DNA of 64,000 nucleotides from Oscillospiraceae bacterium. GTDB lineage: Bacteria; Bacillota; Clostridia; Oscillospirales; Ruminococcaceae. The translations under genes were made by a program, and so were the position numbers. The first letter of the stretch is position 1, and every line of letters begins with the position of its first letter. The notes below the pieces were generated by a model, which saw nothing but the letters and a program-made list of their open reading frames with translations, did not search any database and was not told the DNA's origin. The stretch spans positions 24,360 through 88,359 of the forward strand of contig JAFLUI010000001.1 of NCBI GenBank assembly GCA_022508825.1, given 5' to 3'. Positions 16,892-26,727 of this stretch are shown here, one piece after another.

Positions 16892-19636
16892 CTATTTCAA
16901 GTCCATACCGCAGCACTTTTTGTACTTTTTGCCGCTTCCGCAGGGACAGGGGTCATTTCTGCCCACCTTTGCACCGGTCTTTCTTGGAGCAGGTGACAGA
17001 GAACCGTCCCCGCCTGTATCCATAGGCTTCATAACACGCTCACGCTGGGGAGCAGCCTGATTCTGCTGTATCTGGATGGTAAACAGAAGTCGTATAGTCT
17101 CCTCACGTATGGACTCAACCATAGCATCGAACATCTCAAAGCCTTCAAAACGGTACTCAACAACAGGGTTCTTCTGACCGTATGAACGGAGTCCGATACC
17201 GCGTTTCAGCTCCTCCATGTCATCGATATGAGCCATCCACTTAAGGTCAACTATCTTCAGCAGGATAACACGCTCCAGCTCACGGAGAACATCCGAGCCC
17301 ACACGCTCTTCCTTCTGTGTATAGAAATCCATTGCTCTTTCTGTAAGCTTGTCAACAATATCCTGCTTTGAGGTCTTTTCAAGCTCCTCGGTGGTAAAGC
17401 GGAAATCCTCATTTACAGTAAACAGACCCATAAATCTGTCACGGAGACCAGCAAGGTTCCAGTCATCCTTAACGCCGTCGTCCATCAGATACTGGTCTAC
17501 CGTATCCGAGATCATTTCCTTTATCATCTTGATGATATAATCATGGATATCCTCGCCGTCAAGCACCTTTGCTCTCTGACTGTATATGATCTGTCTCTGA
17601 GCGGACATAACATCGTCATAGTTAAGGACGTTTTTACGTATAGCAAAGTTCCTGCCCTCCACCTTTTTCTGGGAGGATTCAATGACCTTTGTGAGCATAC
17701 TGTTCTCAATAGGCATATCCTCTTCGACCTTGAGAGCATCCATCATGCCTGTGATCCTGTCTCCGCCGAAAAGACGCATAAGATCATCCTCAAGTGAAAG
17801 GAAGAAACGGCTTTCACCAACGTCTCCCTGACGTCCCGAACGTCCGCGGAGCTGATTGTCTATACGGCGGGATTCATGTCTTTCCGTACCGAGAATGAAC
17901 AGACCTCCTGCCTCTTTTACCTTTTCAGCCTTTTCCTTGACCTCAACATCATATTTATCGTAAAGCTCACGGTATATCTTACGAGCCTCAATGATCTCCT
18001 CATCATCTGTTTCGGCATAGCTTACAGCCTCATTGATAAGAGCTTCTTCCATGCCCTGCTTTCTCATCTGAGCCTTAGCCATAAACTCAGCGTTACCGCC
18101 AAGGATGATATCGGTACCGCGTCCTGCCATGTTTGTAGCGATGGTCACAGCGCCGTATTTTCCTGCCTGAGCAACGATCTCCGCTTCTCTTTCATGCTGC
18201 TTTGCATTAAGAACGTTATGCTTGATGCCCTCTTTGGACAGCATTTTGGAAAGAATTTCCGATTTTTCGATAGAGACTGTACCCACCAGCACAGGCTGAC
18301 CCTTTTCATGGCACTCCTTTATCTGACGGATCGCAGCCAGGAACTTGCCGTGCTCTGTCTTGAAAACAACATCGGAGTGGTCTATACGCTGAACAGGGCG
18401 GTTAGTGGGTATCTCAATAACATCCAGCTTATATATCTCCTTGAACTCCTCTTCCTCCGTCATACCTGTACCTGTCATACCTGAAAGCCTCTTATACAGA
18501 CGGAAATAGTTCTGGAAGGTAATACTTGCCAGTGTTTTTGACTCATGAGCGACCTTTACGCCCTCTTTTGCCTCGATAGCCTGGTGCAGACCGTCATTGA
18601 AACGGCGTCCCATCATAAGACGTCCTGTAAATTCGTCAACGATGATGACCTCGCCGTCCTTGACAACGTAGTCTATATCCAGCTTCATGACACCGTTTGC
18701 TTTAAGAGCCTGATTTACATGGTGCAGCAGAGTGGAGTTTTCAGGGTCAAACAGGTTGATGACATTGAAATACTTCTCAGCCTTTTTAACACCCTGTCTT
18801 GTAATGGTAGCAGTCTTAGCCTTTTCATCTATGATATAGTCATAATTTTCGGCGGCTTCCTCCTGGTCTACCTTGCTGTCCATTTCCACAACAACGTAAG
18901 GTATAAGACCCTTGGCAAATTTATCCGCAAGAGTATAGAGCTCTGTGGATTTATCGCCCTTACCTGAAATAATAAGCGGAGTTCTCGCCTCGTCTATGAG
19001 GATAGAGTCCACCTCGTCCACAATTGCGAAATTGTGCTCACGCTGTACCTTTTCACTTTTGTATATTACCATGTTATCACGGAGATAGTCAAATCCGAAC
19101 TCGTTGTTGGTACCATAGGTGATGTCGCAGTTATATGCCTCCCGGCGCTGATCGTTATTCAGCTCATGAAGGATACATCCTATAGTAAGTCCCATATAAC
19201 GGTAGACCTTACCCATTTCTTCAGACTGGAACTTAGCCAGATAGTCATTTACAGTTACAACGTGAACGCCCTTGCCCTCCAGAGCGCAAAGATAGGATGC
19301 ACAGCAGGCAACCAGAGTTTTACCTTCACCTGTCCTCATCTCAGCGATACGTCCCTGATTAAGAACTATAGCGCCTATGATCTGAACGGGAAAGGGTTTC
19401 TTGCCCAGAACGCGCCATGCAGCCTCACGGACTGTGGCAAGCGCCTCAGGGAGAATATCGTCAAGTGTTTCACCGTCAGCAAGTCTCTTCTTTAATATAC
19501 CGGTCTGAGCCTTGAGAGTTTCCTCTGACATTGCAGCATATTCGTCCTCCATGCTCAGGACCTTATTCTTTATCGGCTCTATTTTAGCAAGCTCTCTTTT
19601 ACTGTAGCTTCCGAAAAGTCCGTCAAAGATACCCAT
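16892..19636 (-). CDS. secA: Preprotein translocase ATPase SecA
   Basis: The 914-residue motor ATPase of the Sec pathway drives secretory proteins through SecYEG. Visible are Walker A 'MRTGEGKT' near residue 100, Walker B-type '[16 protein letters not shown]', the helicase motif '[10 protein letters not shown]', 'GRSGRQGD', and the C-terminal zinc-binding SEC-C motif '[13 protein letters not shown]', which also binds SecB or ribosomes. Length is normal. It has its own promoter and a long downstream gene string (DUF1015, epimerase, ComFB-like, DUF1538, P-II-like). Confidence 0.97.
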   Translation of the reverse strand: MGIFDGLFGSYSKRELAKIEPIKNKVLSMEDEYAAMSEETLKAQTGILKKRLADGETLDDILPEALATVREAAWRVLGKKPFPVQIIGAIVLNQGRIAEMRTGEGKTLVACCASYLCALEGKGVHVVTVNDYLAKFQSEEMGKVYRYMGLTIGCILHELNNDQRREAYNCDITYGTNNEFGFDYLRDNMVIYKSEKVQREHNFAIVDEVDSILIDEARTPLIISGKGDKSTELYTLADKFAKGLIPYVVVEMDSKVDQEEAAENYDYIIDEKAKTATITRQGVKKAEKYFNVINLFDPENSTLLHHVNQALKANGVMKLDIDYVVKDGEVIIVDEFTGRLMMGRRFNDGLHQAIEAKEGVKVAHESKTLASITFQNYFRLYKRLSGMTGTGMTEEEEFKEIYKLDVIEIPTNRPVQRIDHSDVVFKTEHGKFLAAIRQIKECHEKGQPVLVGTVSIEKSEILSKMLSKEGIKHNVLNAKQHEREAEIVAQAGKYGAVTIATNMAGRGTDIILGGNAEFMAKAQMRKQGMEEALINEAVSYAETDDEEIIEARKIYRELYDKYDVEVKEKAEKVKEAGGLFILGTERHESRRIDNQLRGRSGRQGDVGESRFFLSLEDDLMRLFGGDRITGMMDALKVEEDMPIENSMLTKVIESSQKKVEGRNFAIRKNVLNYDDVMSAQRQIIYSQRAKVLDGEDIHDYIIKMIKEMISDTVDQYLMDDGVKDDWNLAGLRDRFMGLFTVNEDFRFTTEELEKTSKQDIVDKLTERAMDFYTQKEERVGSDVLRELERVILLKIVDLKWMAHIDDMEELKRGIGLRSYGQKNPVVEYRFEGFEMFDAMVESIREETIRLLFTIQIQQNQAAPQRERVMKPMDTGGDGSLSPAPRKTGAKVGRNDPCPCGSGKKYKKCCGMDLK

Positions 19637-19697
19637 ATTTGTTATTCCACCTTCTAAAACATATAATTATTCCATTATTTTTTCAAACACACTATTT

Positions 19698-19726
19698 ATT
19701 ATAACCGATTTCAGTCCGTTTGTCAA
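19698..19726 (-). promoter_or_regulatory. secA promoter
   Basis: On the minus strand, TTGACA (19726-19721) and TATAAT (19703-19698) with a 17-nt spacer, about 60 bp before the secA start. Confidence 0.82.
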
Positions 19727-19776
19727 TAATTTTCTTAACAAAAATTCAACAATAATTATTATTGACAAAAATCATC

Positions 19777-19805
19777 TTGACTTTATGCCCTGTTTGCGCT
19801 AAACT
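19777..19805 (+). promoter_or_regulatory. Promoter of the zinc-ribbon/TPR gene
   Basis: TTGACT (19777-19782) and TAAACT (19800-19805) with a 17-nt spacer, 35 bp before the start codon; divergent from secA. Confidence 0.55.
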
Positions 19806-19840
19806 TGTAAGTACCGAAAATCGTATCAAAGGGGGTGGCA

Positions 19841-21334
19841 ATGGATATGGTATGCAGAAAATGCGGGAAAAAAGTACGGGACGGCGCCAGATTCTGTCCA
19901 TACTGCAGGGCGGAGATCTCAGAGCTTGCCGAAAAATTCAATGAGACCGACGATCTTTTTGTCGTAAAAGAGCCCGCCATGATAGAGATCCTCCACACTA
20001 AGCTTGCCCCATTAAGGAGAGAGGTCCCGGTCAGACCTATAATAATGACCGTTTTCATTGCCGCAGTGCTGGCAATATTTGCTTACTGTATACCTAATTA
20101 CATAGTACCTGCCATACGATATAATAACGCTTCAAAGCTTTACGAAAATGCCGATTATGATGATGCAGAAGTTATTTTTTCCCAGTTGGGAGATTTCAAA
20201 AGAAGCGAGGATTACGTCACAAAATGCCGTTATAAAAAAGCACTGGTATTAATGAATAAGGAGCTTTATCCGGAAGCGGCCGATGCATTTTCATCACTTG
20301 ACGGCTATGCCGATTCAGACCCTCTTGCAAGGGAATGTATGCTCCGCATCGCAGAAAGCTACGAGGACGACGGCAGCTTTGACGCCGCTATGTCGGTGTA
20401 TGCCGCCGCAGGGAAAGCCGAGCTTGCCGAAAAGACCGCCCTCCGTAAAGCTGAAGCCCTTGCCGATGAGGGAAACTATTTCGCCGCTGCAAGGACTGCG
20501 GAGAAATTCTGTGACAAAGATACCATTTCCGAGTATATTTACCTGGGAGCGTCCAAAGCAATGTCCGAGGGCTCTTATAAGGTGGCAGCGGACAACTTCT
20601 ACCGTATCATGGACTACAAGGATTCCGCCTCACTGGCAGACAGCTGCACCTACGGCTTTTACAGCTCCGAATATGCAGAAAACGGCGCCTCCGAAGAAAC
20701 GGTACGGGGATTTTATTTTCTGGGAGATCACAGTGATTCCCGCGAAATGTTTATAAAGAACTCCTACGAATACGGTAAAAAATGCCTTAAAAGCGGAGAT
20801 CTCGCTTCTGCAGCGGCTATGTTCAGAAACGCAGGCTCCTACAAGGATGCCTCATCAAGGGTATATGAATCAAGATATGAGCTGGGAAAAGCTCTTGAAG
20901 ACACCGACCCTGCTTCCGCACGCTCTGTTTTTGCAATGCTGGGAAATTATTACGACAGCATCGACCGCAAGGAAAGCATCTCGGGCAGCAGCTGGTATGT
21001 TGACGGACTCACATCCGTCTACAGATATACATCCGCAGACAACATTACAGCCGCAGATACATACTATACAACGGTTTTCCGAAAGAATGACACCCTTACC
21101 CTTTACTGTACAGCAGGCACCGACATACCCTCCCCTGCAGTCACGATGGTAATTACTTTCCGTGACAGCGCAGGTCTTACCGTTTCAGCAGACTGTGAGA
21201 ACATACGGAACAGCAGCTCATTCAGCGGAAGCTTCTCTCTTTCGGAAGCAGCGACCGGAAAAGCGTCCGTTACTGTTTCAGAAAAGGAGACAGGCGACGT
21301 CCTGAGAACATTTGAGATCACTATTGCGGAGTAA
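19841..21334 (+). CDS. Zinc-ribbon membrane protein with tetratricopeptide-like repeats
   Basis: The 497-residue protein starts with a zinc ribbon (C-x2-C ... C-x2-C: 'CRKCGKKVRDGARFCPYC'). A short cytoplasmic linker is followed by one membrane helix near residues 65-90 ('IIMTVFIAAVLAIFAYCIPNYI') and an extracytoplasmic part of degenerate TPR-like repeats (about 95-375; recurring 'GDFKRSEDYV', 'GYADSDPLA', 'MDYKDSASLAD', 'GSYKDASSRV'). A C-terminal beta domain follows. The repeated 'Y.DA..F..LGDY.DS' pattern is typical of Clostridial sensor-like proteins. ATG 19841 follows AAAGGGGG. The role, perhaps stress or envelope sensing, is unknown. Confidence 0.75.
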   Translation: MDMVCRKCGKKVRDGARFCPYCRAEISELAEKFNETDDLFVVKEPAMIEILHTKLAPLRREVPVRPIIMTVFIAAVLAIFAYCIPNYIVPAIRYNNASKLYENADYDDAEVIFSQLGDFKRSEDYVTKCRYKKALVLMNKELYPEAADAFSSLDGYADSDPLARECMLRIAESYEDDGSFDAAMSVYAAAGKAELAEKTALRKAEALADEGNYFAAARTAEKFCDKDTISEYIYLGASKAMSEGSYKVAADNFYRIMDYKDSASLADSCTYGFYSSEYAENGASEETVRGFYFLGDHSDSREMFIKNSYEYGKKCLKSGDLASAAAMFRNAGSYKDASSRVYESRYELGKALEDTDPASARSVFAMLGNYYDSIDRKESISGSSWYVDGLTSVYRYTSADNITAADTYYTTVFRKNDTLTLYCTAGTDIPSPAVTMVITFRDSAGLTVSADCENIRNSSSFSGSFSLSEAATGKASVTVSEKETGDVLRTFEITIAE

Positions 21335-21340
21335 GAACGT

Positions 21341-22576
21341 TCAGACATTCTCCGGGCTTTTAGCAGCACGCAGGATGCCTGCAAGCATTATTATTGGAAA
21401 GACAGCCGCAAAAAGCAGTCCTGTCCTCAGTCCTGCAGAGGCTGCGTCCATATTCGGAAACAGACGGGCTATCCACTCTGCTCCGTTTTCGGAAGCGTTT
21501 ACAAATATCCCCACAAGTCCGGGACCCGCAGAGCAGCCGATGTCCCCTGCAAGAGCCAGAGCCGCAAACATGGACGTCCCTCCGGTTGGATATCTTTCCG
21601 AAGCCACGCTGAACACCCCCGGCCACATTATCCCCACCGACAGACCGCACAGACCGCATCCTGCAAGGGACAGCCATGGTACGGGAGAAAACACCATCAG
21701 CACGTAGCTTATAACACACAGAACAGAGCTTGCCGCTATGACAGGAGCAAGCTTTATTTTTTTGCCGAATATCCCGTAGCAAAGCCTTGCAGAGCCCATA
21801 AGAACAGCAAACATACAGGGTCCCAGAAGGTCTCCCATTGTTTTGGACACTCCAAGCCCCGACTCTGCAAAAAGTGACGCCCATTGAGATGCCGCAAGCT
21901 CGGAGGCTCCAGCAGATATCATAAGCAGACAGAACAGCAGGAATGTCCCGCTTGCAAACAGATCTTTCAGCGATATCTCCTCTCCCCCGTCTTCCACAAA
22001 GGGACAAAGGGGTACCTTTATAAACAGGAAAATATTCACAAACGGTACTGCTGCCCATAATGCGGTAAGGATGCGCCAGTTCTCTATCCCTGCAAGGGTA
22101 AAGAAAAGTGTGGACAGCAGCACTACCGACACCTGTCCCCAGCAATAAAAGGAATGGAGCAGGCTCATAGCCGAAGCCTTTGCGTCCCCGGGGAGAGAGT
22201 CCACAATGGGACTTATAAGCACCTCGGTAAGACCTCCCCCCACTGCGCAGAGAGCCGCCGAAAGAAGCAGTCCTGCAAATGGGTCCGGCAGCAGATATGG
22301 AAAGAACCCCATGCCGATTAGTCCTGCCGATGCAAAAACATGAGCAGCCGCTATGGAGCCTCTCACTCCAAGCCTGTCCACGATCTTCGCCGAGCACAGA
22401 TCGGTCAGTATCTGAACTGCAAAATTCGCGGATATCAGAAACGCGATCTTTTCAAGTGATATCCCGAATGTGCTGTTAAAGGTCAGAAAAAGCAGCGGTG
22501 AAAGGTTATTGACAATTGCCTGCGTGATATATCCTGTGTAACACGCTGCAAGGGTATGCTTGTATGTAAATTTCAT
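21341..22576 (-). CDS. Major facilitator superfamily transporter
   Basis: The 411-residue protein has about 12 hydrophobic segments and belongs to the MFS, resembling sugar/FucP-type or YfkF-like permeases ('ALCAVGGGLTEVLISPIVDSL', 'GPCMFAVLMGSARLCYGIFG'). A GGAGGATATT ribosome site precedes the ATG. It ends 7 bp from the convergent zinc-ribbon gene and is divergent from the LacI-GGDEF gene. Substrate cannot be deduced; the neighbouring LacI-type sensor makes a sugar plausible. Confidence 0.82.
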   Translation of the reverse strand: MKFTYKHTLAACYTGYITQAIVNNLSPLLFLTFNSTFGISLEKIAFLISANFAVQILTDLCSAKIVDRLGVRGSIAAAHVFASAGLIGMGFFPYLLPDPFAGLLLSAALCAVGGGLTEVLISPIVDSLPGDAKASAMSLLHSFYCWGQVSVVLLSTLFFTLAGIENWRILTALWAAVPFVNIFLFIKVPLCPFVEDGGEEISLKDLFASGTFLLFCLLMISAGASELAASQWASLFAESGLGVSKTMGDLLGPCMFAVLMGSARLCYGIFGKKIKLAPVIAASSVLCVISYVLMVFSPVPWLSLAGCGLCGLSVGIMWPGVFSVASERYPTGGTSMFAALALAGDIGCSAGPGLVGIFVNASENGAEWIARLFPNMDAASAGLRTGLLFAAVFPIIMLAGILRAAKSPENV

Positions 22577-22758
22577 AATATCCTCCGATTACAGAAAATA
22601 TCCTTAAAAAATATTATATCTCTTATATCTTCACTTTAAGTTAAAATTTTACCGATTTTTTATAAATTTGTTCAAAATTTTATGGTAAAATATTAGTGTA
22701 AGTATATAATTATACAAATAATTACCATATATTCCTGCATTTTCGGAGGTCGTTCCCA

Positions 22759-24702
22759 TTGAAGAAAAACCGAAAGCTTCTTGGTGTTGTTATTTCCCAG
22801 CCTGATTCACCCTATCAGTCAAGACTTCTTTCAGGTATACTGGAGGAGGCTTTTCAGCTTGATTATGATGTTGCTGTCTTTTCGACCCTCATAAAAGAAG
22901 GTCTTTCCGATGAATGGCATCAGGGCGAGGCTAACATATTTTCTGTTATAAATTATTCAGCTCTTGACGGAGTCATCTTCGTCCCCGACACTATACAGGT
23001 AGCGGGAAGCAATAAAAGAGTGGAAAAGGATATACTTGAAAAATTTGATAAGCCTGTAGTTTCTGTGGACATCGAAAGCAATCATTTTGACAGTGTTTTT
23101 ACAGACGATATACAGAATATCAAAAAGATAGTTTCCCACCTGATAGAGGTACATGATCTTACGGATATTGCTTTTATGACCGGTGTCAAGGGACATCCCC
23201 ATGCAACAAACAGACTTACCGGATATTATGAAGCGCTTGTGGAACATAACCTGCCTATCGACCAGAGCAGAGTTTTCTACGGGGATTTCTGGTACTTCAA
23301 GGGTGAAGAGGTGGTTCAGTCTCTTGTGGACGATCCACGTCCGATGCCTCAGGCTATCGCCTGCGGAAGCGACACTATGGCGATCAGTGTCTGTGAGGCT
23401 CTGAAAAAGCGGGGGTACAGAGTCCCCGAGGACATAGCCGTCACAGGATATGATTCCATTGTAGAAGGCATAAATTATATTCCCTGCATAACCTCCTCCT
23501 ATATCCCTGCAGACGATACAGGAAGACGGGCTGTCTGGCTTATTGACAGTCTTATAACAGGGAAGAAATTTTCCGATAAAAAATGTAATGCCAATATTAT
23601 CCTTGGAAAGAGCTGCGGCTGTAATCATAACGCTGCTGAAGAATTCCGCAAAAAGAAAGCCAGATGGTTTTCCGAAAGCTATTACGGAGAATTCAACTCG
23701 GATTCCAACTTTATGCTGGAATCACTTATCACCAAAACAGACCTGGAAGCTTATATGGGATCAATTGCATGGTACTCATATCTGATAGGAAAGCAGTCCG
23801 ACCTGTATATCTGTCTCAACGAAGACTGGGATAATATGGGCGAGACCGACCAGAACAGCTCCTACCGTACATCAGGGTATTCAAAGACAATGCTGCTTCC
23901 TCTGCGCAAAAAGGGCGATGATGCAAGAGTAAATCTTGACTGTACCTTTGAGCTGTCGGAAATGCTCCCTGCTCTTTATGAAGACCATCCCGAGCCGAAA
24001 GCCTTTTATTTCCTCCCCCTGCATTTTAACGACAGGTGCTTTGGATATGCGGTGTTCTCGGGAGAAAATAACGGTCTGGACTATCCCGGCTGCTTTGTTC
24101 AGTGGATGCGTTATCTCTGCGCGTCTCTGGAGAGCTTACGGCGGCAGAGAAGCCTGATGTATATGTACAAAAAGATGGCGGAAAACGCTGTCACCGACCT
24201 TCTCACGGGCATATACAACAGAAACGGCTTCAATCTTTATGCAGAAGAAATATTTCGCAATGCCAAGACCGGCGGCAAGAGATTTACCATCATACTGGGC
24301 GACATGAACAACCTCAAATACATAAATGACACCTTTGGTCACGCTGAGGGGGATTTTGCCATAAAATCCGCTGCTGAAGCATTCAAGACCGCCTGCAGTG
24401 AAAATATGTACTGCTTCAGGATAGGCGGAGATGAATATGTTATCGTCAGCAGCGCAATTGAGACCGATGAGGAGATAGAACGTATCAAGCGCACCGCTAA
24501 CGACTATCTTAAAAAGGTCAACGAAAGCGCAAATAAGCCCTACTCCATAAATATCAGCATAGGAGTTTTCTCGGAGACCGTTGAAAATTATGAGTCCAGT
24601 GAAAATCCCTTCAACATTGCCGATGAAAGAATGTTTGAGGCAAAGGAAAAATTCAAGCGGGAAGAAGGCTTCGACTACAGAAAGATGCGTTCTTCAAATT
24701 AG
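22759..24702 (+). CDS. LacI-type ligand-binding domain fused to GGDEF diguanylate cyclase
   Basis: The 647-residue protein starts at TTG 22759, 9 nt after GGAGG. Residues about 5-285 form a LacI/GalR-type periplasmic-binding fold ('LGVVISQPDSPYQSRLLSGIL', 'AIACGSDTMAISVCEALKKRG', 'DIAVTGYDSI') but there is no N-terminal helix-turn-helix, signal peptide or membrane helix. A middle region (about 300-470) resembles a GAF/PAS-like sensor. Residues about 485-640 are GGDEF ('DLLTGIYNRNGF', active-site GGDEY at 556-560), expected to make cyclic di-GMP. No RxxD inhibitory site is visible. This suggests cytoplasmic ligand sensing coupled to second-messenger output. Confidence 0.85.
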   Translation: MKKNRKLLGVVISQPDSPYQSRLLSGILEEAFQLDYDVAVFSTLIKEGLSDEWHQGEANIFSVINYSALDGVIFVPDTIQVAGSNKRVEKDILEKFDKPVVSVDIESNHFDSVFTDDIQNIKKIVSHLIEVHDLTDIAFMTGVKGHPHATNRLTGYYEALVEHNLPIDQSRVFYGDFWYFKGEEVVQSLVDDPRPMPQAIACGSDTMAISVCEALKKRGYRVPEDIAVTGYDSIVEGINYIPCITSSYIPADDTGRRAVWLIDSLITGKKFSDKKCNANIILGKSCGCNHNAAEEFRKKKARWFSESYYGEFNSDSNFMLESLITKTDLEAYMGSIAWYSYLIGKQSDLYICLNEDWDNMGETDQNSSYRTSGYSKTMLLPLRKKGDDARVNLDCTFELSEMLPALYEDHPEPKAFYFLPLHFNDRCFGYAVFSGENNGLDYPGCFVQWMRYLCASLESLRRQRSLMYMYKKMAENAVTDLLTGIYNRNGFNLYAEEIFRNAKTGGKRFTIILGDMNNLKYINDTFGHAEGDFAIKSAAEAFKTACSENMYCFRIGGDEYVIVSSAIETDEEIERIKRTANDYLKKVNESANKPYSINISIGVFSETVENYESSENPFNIADERMFEAKEKFKREEGFDYRKMRSSN

Positions 24703-24707
24703 TGTTA

Positions 24708-24761
24708 TTGGTCAGTGTGTACAAAAAGCAGATGTTTATTAGTGCACACTGACTAATTTTT
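24708..24761 (+). terminator. Terminator after the LacI-GGDEF gene
   Basis: A 15-bp stem with wobble pairs, 24708-24722 / 24742-24756 (core GTCAGTGTG / CACACTGAC), a 19-nt loop, then a T-rich tail. Confidence 0.8.
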
Positions 24762-24771
24762 ATAAAAGTGC

Positions 24772-24800
24772 TTGACAAATCAAAGCCGCCGCTGTATAAT
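24772..24800 (+). promoter_or_regulatory. trp operon promoter
   Basis: Consensus TTGACA (24772-24777) and TATAAT (24795-24800) with a 17-nt spacer, directly before the T-box leader. Confidence 0.9.
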
Positions 24801-24806
24801 TGGTGA

Positions 24807-25153
24807 TGTTAATTTAATATAATAAATTCGTTGAGCAAAGGTAAGTAACAGATATGCTGATGAATCAGAGAATCCGGCGGCGGTGAGAGTCCGGGTCATA
24901 ACGGTATCTGCGAATGGATTTGTGAGAAGCAAGGGCAAACAGTCGTATAGACTCAGTAGTCCGCGCCGATTTCCTGCGTTAGTGGATAGGGTATAACTGC
25001 GTATGCGGCGTACTTGAACGACTATGTTGAAGTTTTGCATCCGCTTGTACCCAACAAGGCGGATTTTTTTCATGTCCGCGAAAACGGGTGGCACCACGAG
25101 GTTTATCGTCCCGTCTGCTGAAAGATCGGCAGACAGGATGGTAAGCCTTTTTT
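24807..25153 (+). promoter_or_regulatory. T-box riboswitch, tRNA-Trp specific
   Basis: This leader of about 350 nt contains the canonical T-box sequence TGGCACCACG (25089-25098) within ACGGGTGG...CGTCCCGT, the antiterminator. A competing terminator stem (25107-25118 / 25129-25140, one mismatch) precedes T6 at 25148-25153. A stem I region (about 24830-24935) ends with a candidate specifier UGG (24915-24917) in 'GCGAATGGATTTGTGAG', the Trp codon. The variable base of the T-box TGGN is C, which would pair with the G discriminator of tRNA-Trp. Uncharged tRNA-Trp should stabilise the antiterminator and switch on trpE onwards. Confidence 0.93.
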
Positions 25154-25182
25154 AATTGACAGCGATGCAGAAGCTTTATTAT

Positions 25183-25231
25183 GTTACCGAGCCGCAAGCT
25201 TACAAGTTACCTCAAAACAAATCAACGGAAA
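25183..25231. repeat. Structured segment, copy A (trpE 5' region)
   Basis: A 49-nt segment between the T-box terminator and the trpE ribosome site. It matches 38 of 49 positions without gaps to a minus-strand segment upstream of the purF paralog (47146-47098). In the first 31 nt, 25 match and all six differences are transitions. Confidence 0.55.
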
Positions 25232-25243
25232 AGGAGTTTTATT

Positions 25244-26713
25244 ATGTTGTATCCATCAAAGGAAGAAGTTAAAAGCCTGCTTTTAAGCTACAAGACAGTT
25301 CCGGTCTTCTATGAAATGCTCATTGACGGCTGTACACCGGTTGGACTGTTCGCCGCTCTCAAGGAAAAATACGAAAACTGCTTTATACTTGAAAGCGTAG
25401 ACAACACCGATCAGTGGGGCAGATACTCATTCATAGGCATCGACCCTAAAATGGAGGTCCGCATTTTCGGAGACGAGGCGGAGATCATCGAGGGCGACAA
25501 GTCCGAAAAGAAAAAGTGTGAGAACCCCATTGAGCTTTTCAACAGTATCCTCAGCAAGCGCACCTCCCCTGTTTTTCTCAACAGACCCAGACTCACAGGC
25601 GGTCTGATAGGATACTTCGGCTACGATACGGTAAGACGCTTTGAGAAAAAGCTGGTAAATGTCCCGGAGGACGACCTTAAAATGCCGGACTCAAATATGT
25701 TCCTCTATGACGAGCTGGTCGCATATGACCATCTTACAAACAAGGCAGTCATTATCCTCAACATCAATGCAGGTGAAAATCTGGACGCAAAATATGAGGA
25801 GTGCATAAAAAAATCCTTTGAGATAGGAAAGATACTTTCAGAAGCAAGCCCTGTTTTCCGGTCAAGCGGAAAGGGCAAGGAAATAAACGTTACCTCCAAT
25901 GTTACCAAAGAGGAATTTATCTCAATGGTGGAGACTGCAAAGGAGCATATCGTAAACGGCGATATCAGTCAGGTAGTGCTTTCACAGAGATTTGAGGTGG
26001 CAGACCCCCCTGCTCCATTCGATGTCTACCGTATGCTCCGCTCCACAAACCCCTCCCCCTATCTTTATTATTTTGACCATGAGGACTACTGCATCACAGG
26101 AGCTTCTCCCGAAATGCTGGTAAGCGTAAATGACGGCTCCGTTATTACAAAGCCTATCGCAGGAACTATCGGCAGAGGAAAGACCGAGGAGGAGGACAAA
26201 GCTTTTGAGCAGCAGCTTCTGAACGACCCCAAGGAGCGTGCAGAGCACACAATGCTTGTTGACCTTGGCAGAAACGACGTAGGAAAGGTCTGCAGCTTCG
26301 GCACAGTAAACGTTACCGAATTTATGAGAGTAGAGCGTTACTCCAAGGTAATGCACCTTGTTTCCGATGTTCAGGGAAAGCTTGCAGACGGCAAGACCGC
26401 TCTTGACGCTCTCATGTCCGTGCTGCCTGCAGGAACACTTTCCGGCGCTCCCAAGGTAAAGGCAATGGAGATCATTGACCGGCTTGAAAACAAAAAGAGG
26501 GGTCTCTACGGCGGAACAGTAGGTTATCTTTCCTTCAGCGGAAATATAGATACCTGCATCGCAATAAGGACTGTGCTTTTCCGGAATGGCAAGGCTTATG
26601 TCCAGGCAGGCGCAGGCATCGTTTATGACAGCGTCCCCGAAAAGGAATATGAAGAGACTAAAAACAAGGCTCTGGCAGTTGTAAATGCTATCGCCGAAGC
26701 AGCTAATCTTTAA
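25244..26713 (+). CDS. trpE: Anthranilate synthase component I
   Basis: The 489-residue TrpE converts chorismate plus ammonia to anthranilate, using ammonia from the TrpG half of the next gene. The chorismate-binding C-terminal domain is evident: 'DISQVVLSQRFEV', 'SPYLYYFDHEDYCITGASPEMLV', 'KPIAGTIGRGKTEEED', 'ERAEHTMLVDLGRNDVG', 'GTLSGAPKVKAMEII'. The N-terminal 'ILESVDNTDQWGRYSFIG' includes the Ser-containing region involved in Trp feedback in the family. ATG 25244 is 7 nt after AAAAGGAG; an earlier in-frame ATG (25181) lacks a site. First gene of the trp operon. Confidence 0.96.
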   Translation: MLYPSKEEVKSLLLSYKTVPVFYEMLIDGCTPVGLFAALKEKYENCFILESVDNTDQWGRYSFIGIDPKMEVRIFGDEAEIIEGDKSEKKKCENPIELFNSILSKRTSPVFLNRPRLTGGLIGYFGYDTVRRFEKKLVNVPEDDLKMPDSNMFLYDELVAYDHLTNKAVIILNINAGENLDAKYEECIKKSFEIGKILSEASPVFRSSGKGKEINVTSNVTKEEFISMVETAKEHIVNGDISQVVLSQRFEVADPPAPFDVYRMLRSTNPSPYLYYFDHEDYCITGASPEMLVSVNDGSVITKPIAGTIGRGKTEEEDKAFEQQLLNDPKERAEHTMLVDLGRNDVGKVCSFGTVNVTEFMRVERYSKVMHLVSDVQGKLADGKTALDALMSVLPAGTLSGAPKVKAMEIIDRLENKKRGLYGGTVGYLSFSGNIDTCIAIRTVLFRNGKAYVQAGAGIVYDSVPEKEYEETKNKALAVVNAIAEAANL

Positions 26714-26727
26714 GGAGGTATACCGTA

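Noticed and set aside
25181..25243. Longer TrpE start at ATG 25181
   Set aside because: No ribosome site precedes it, and the 21 extra residues come from the structured segment; AAAAGGAG is positioned for ATG 25244.
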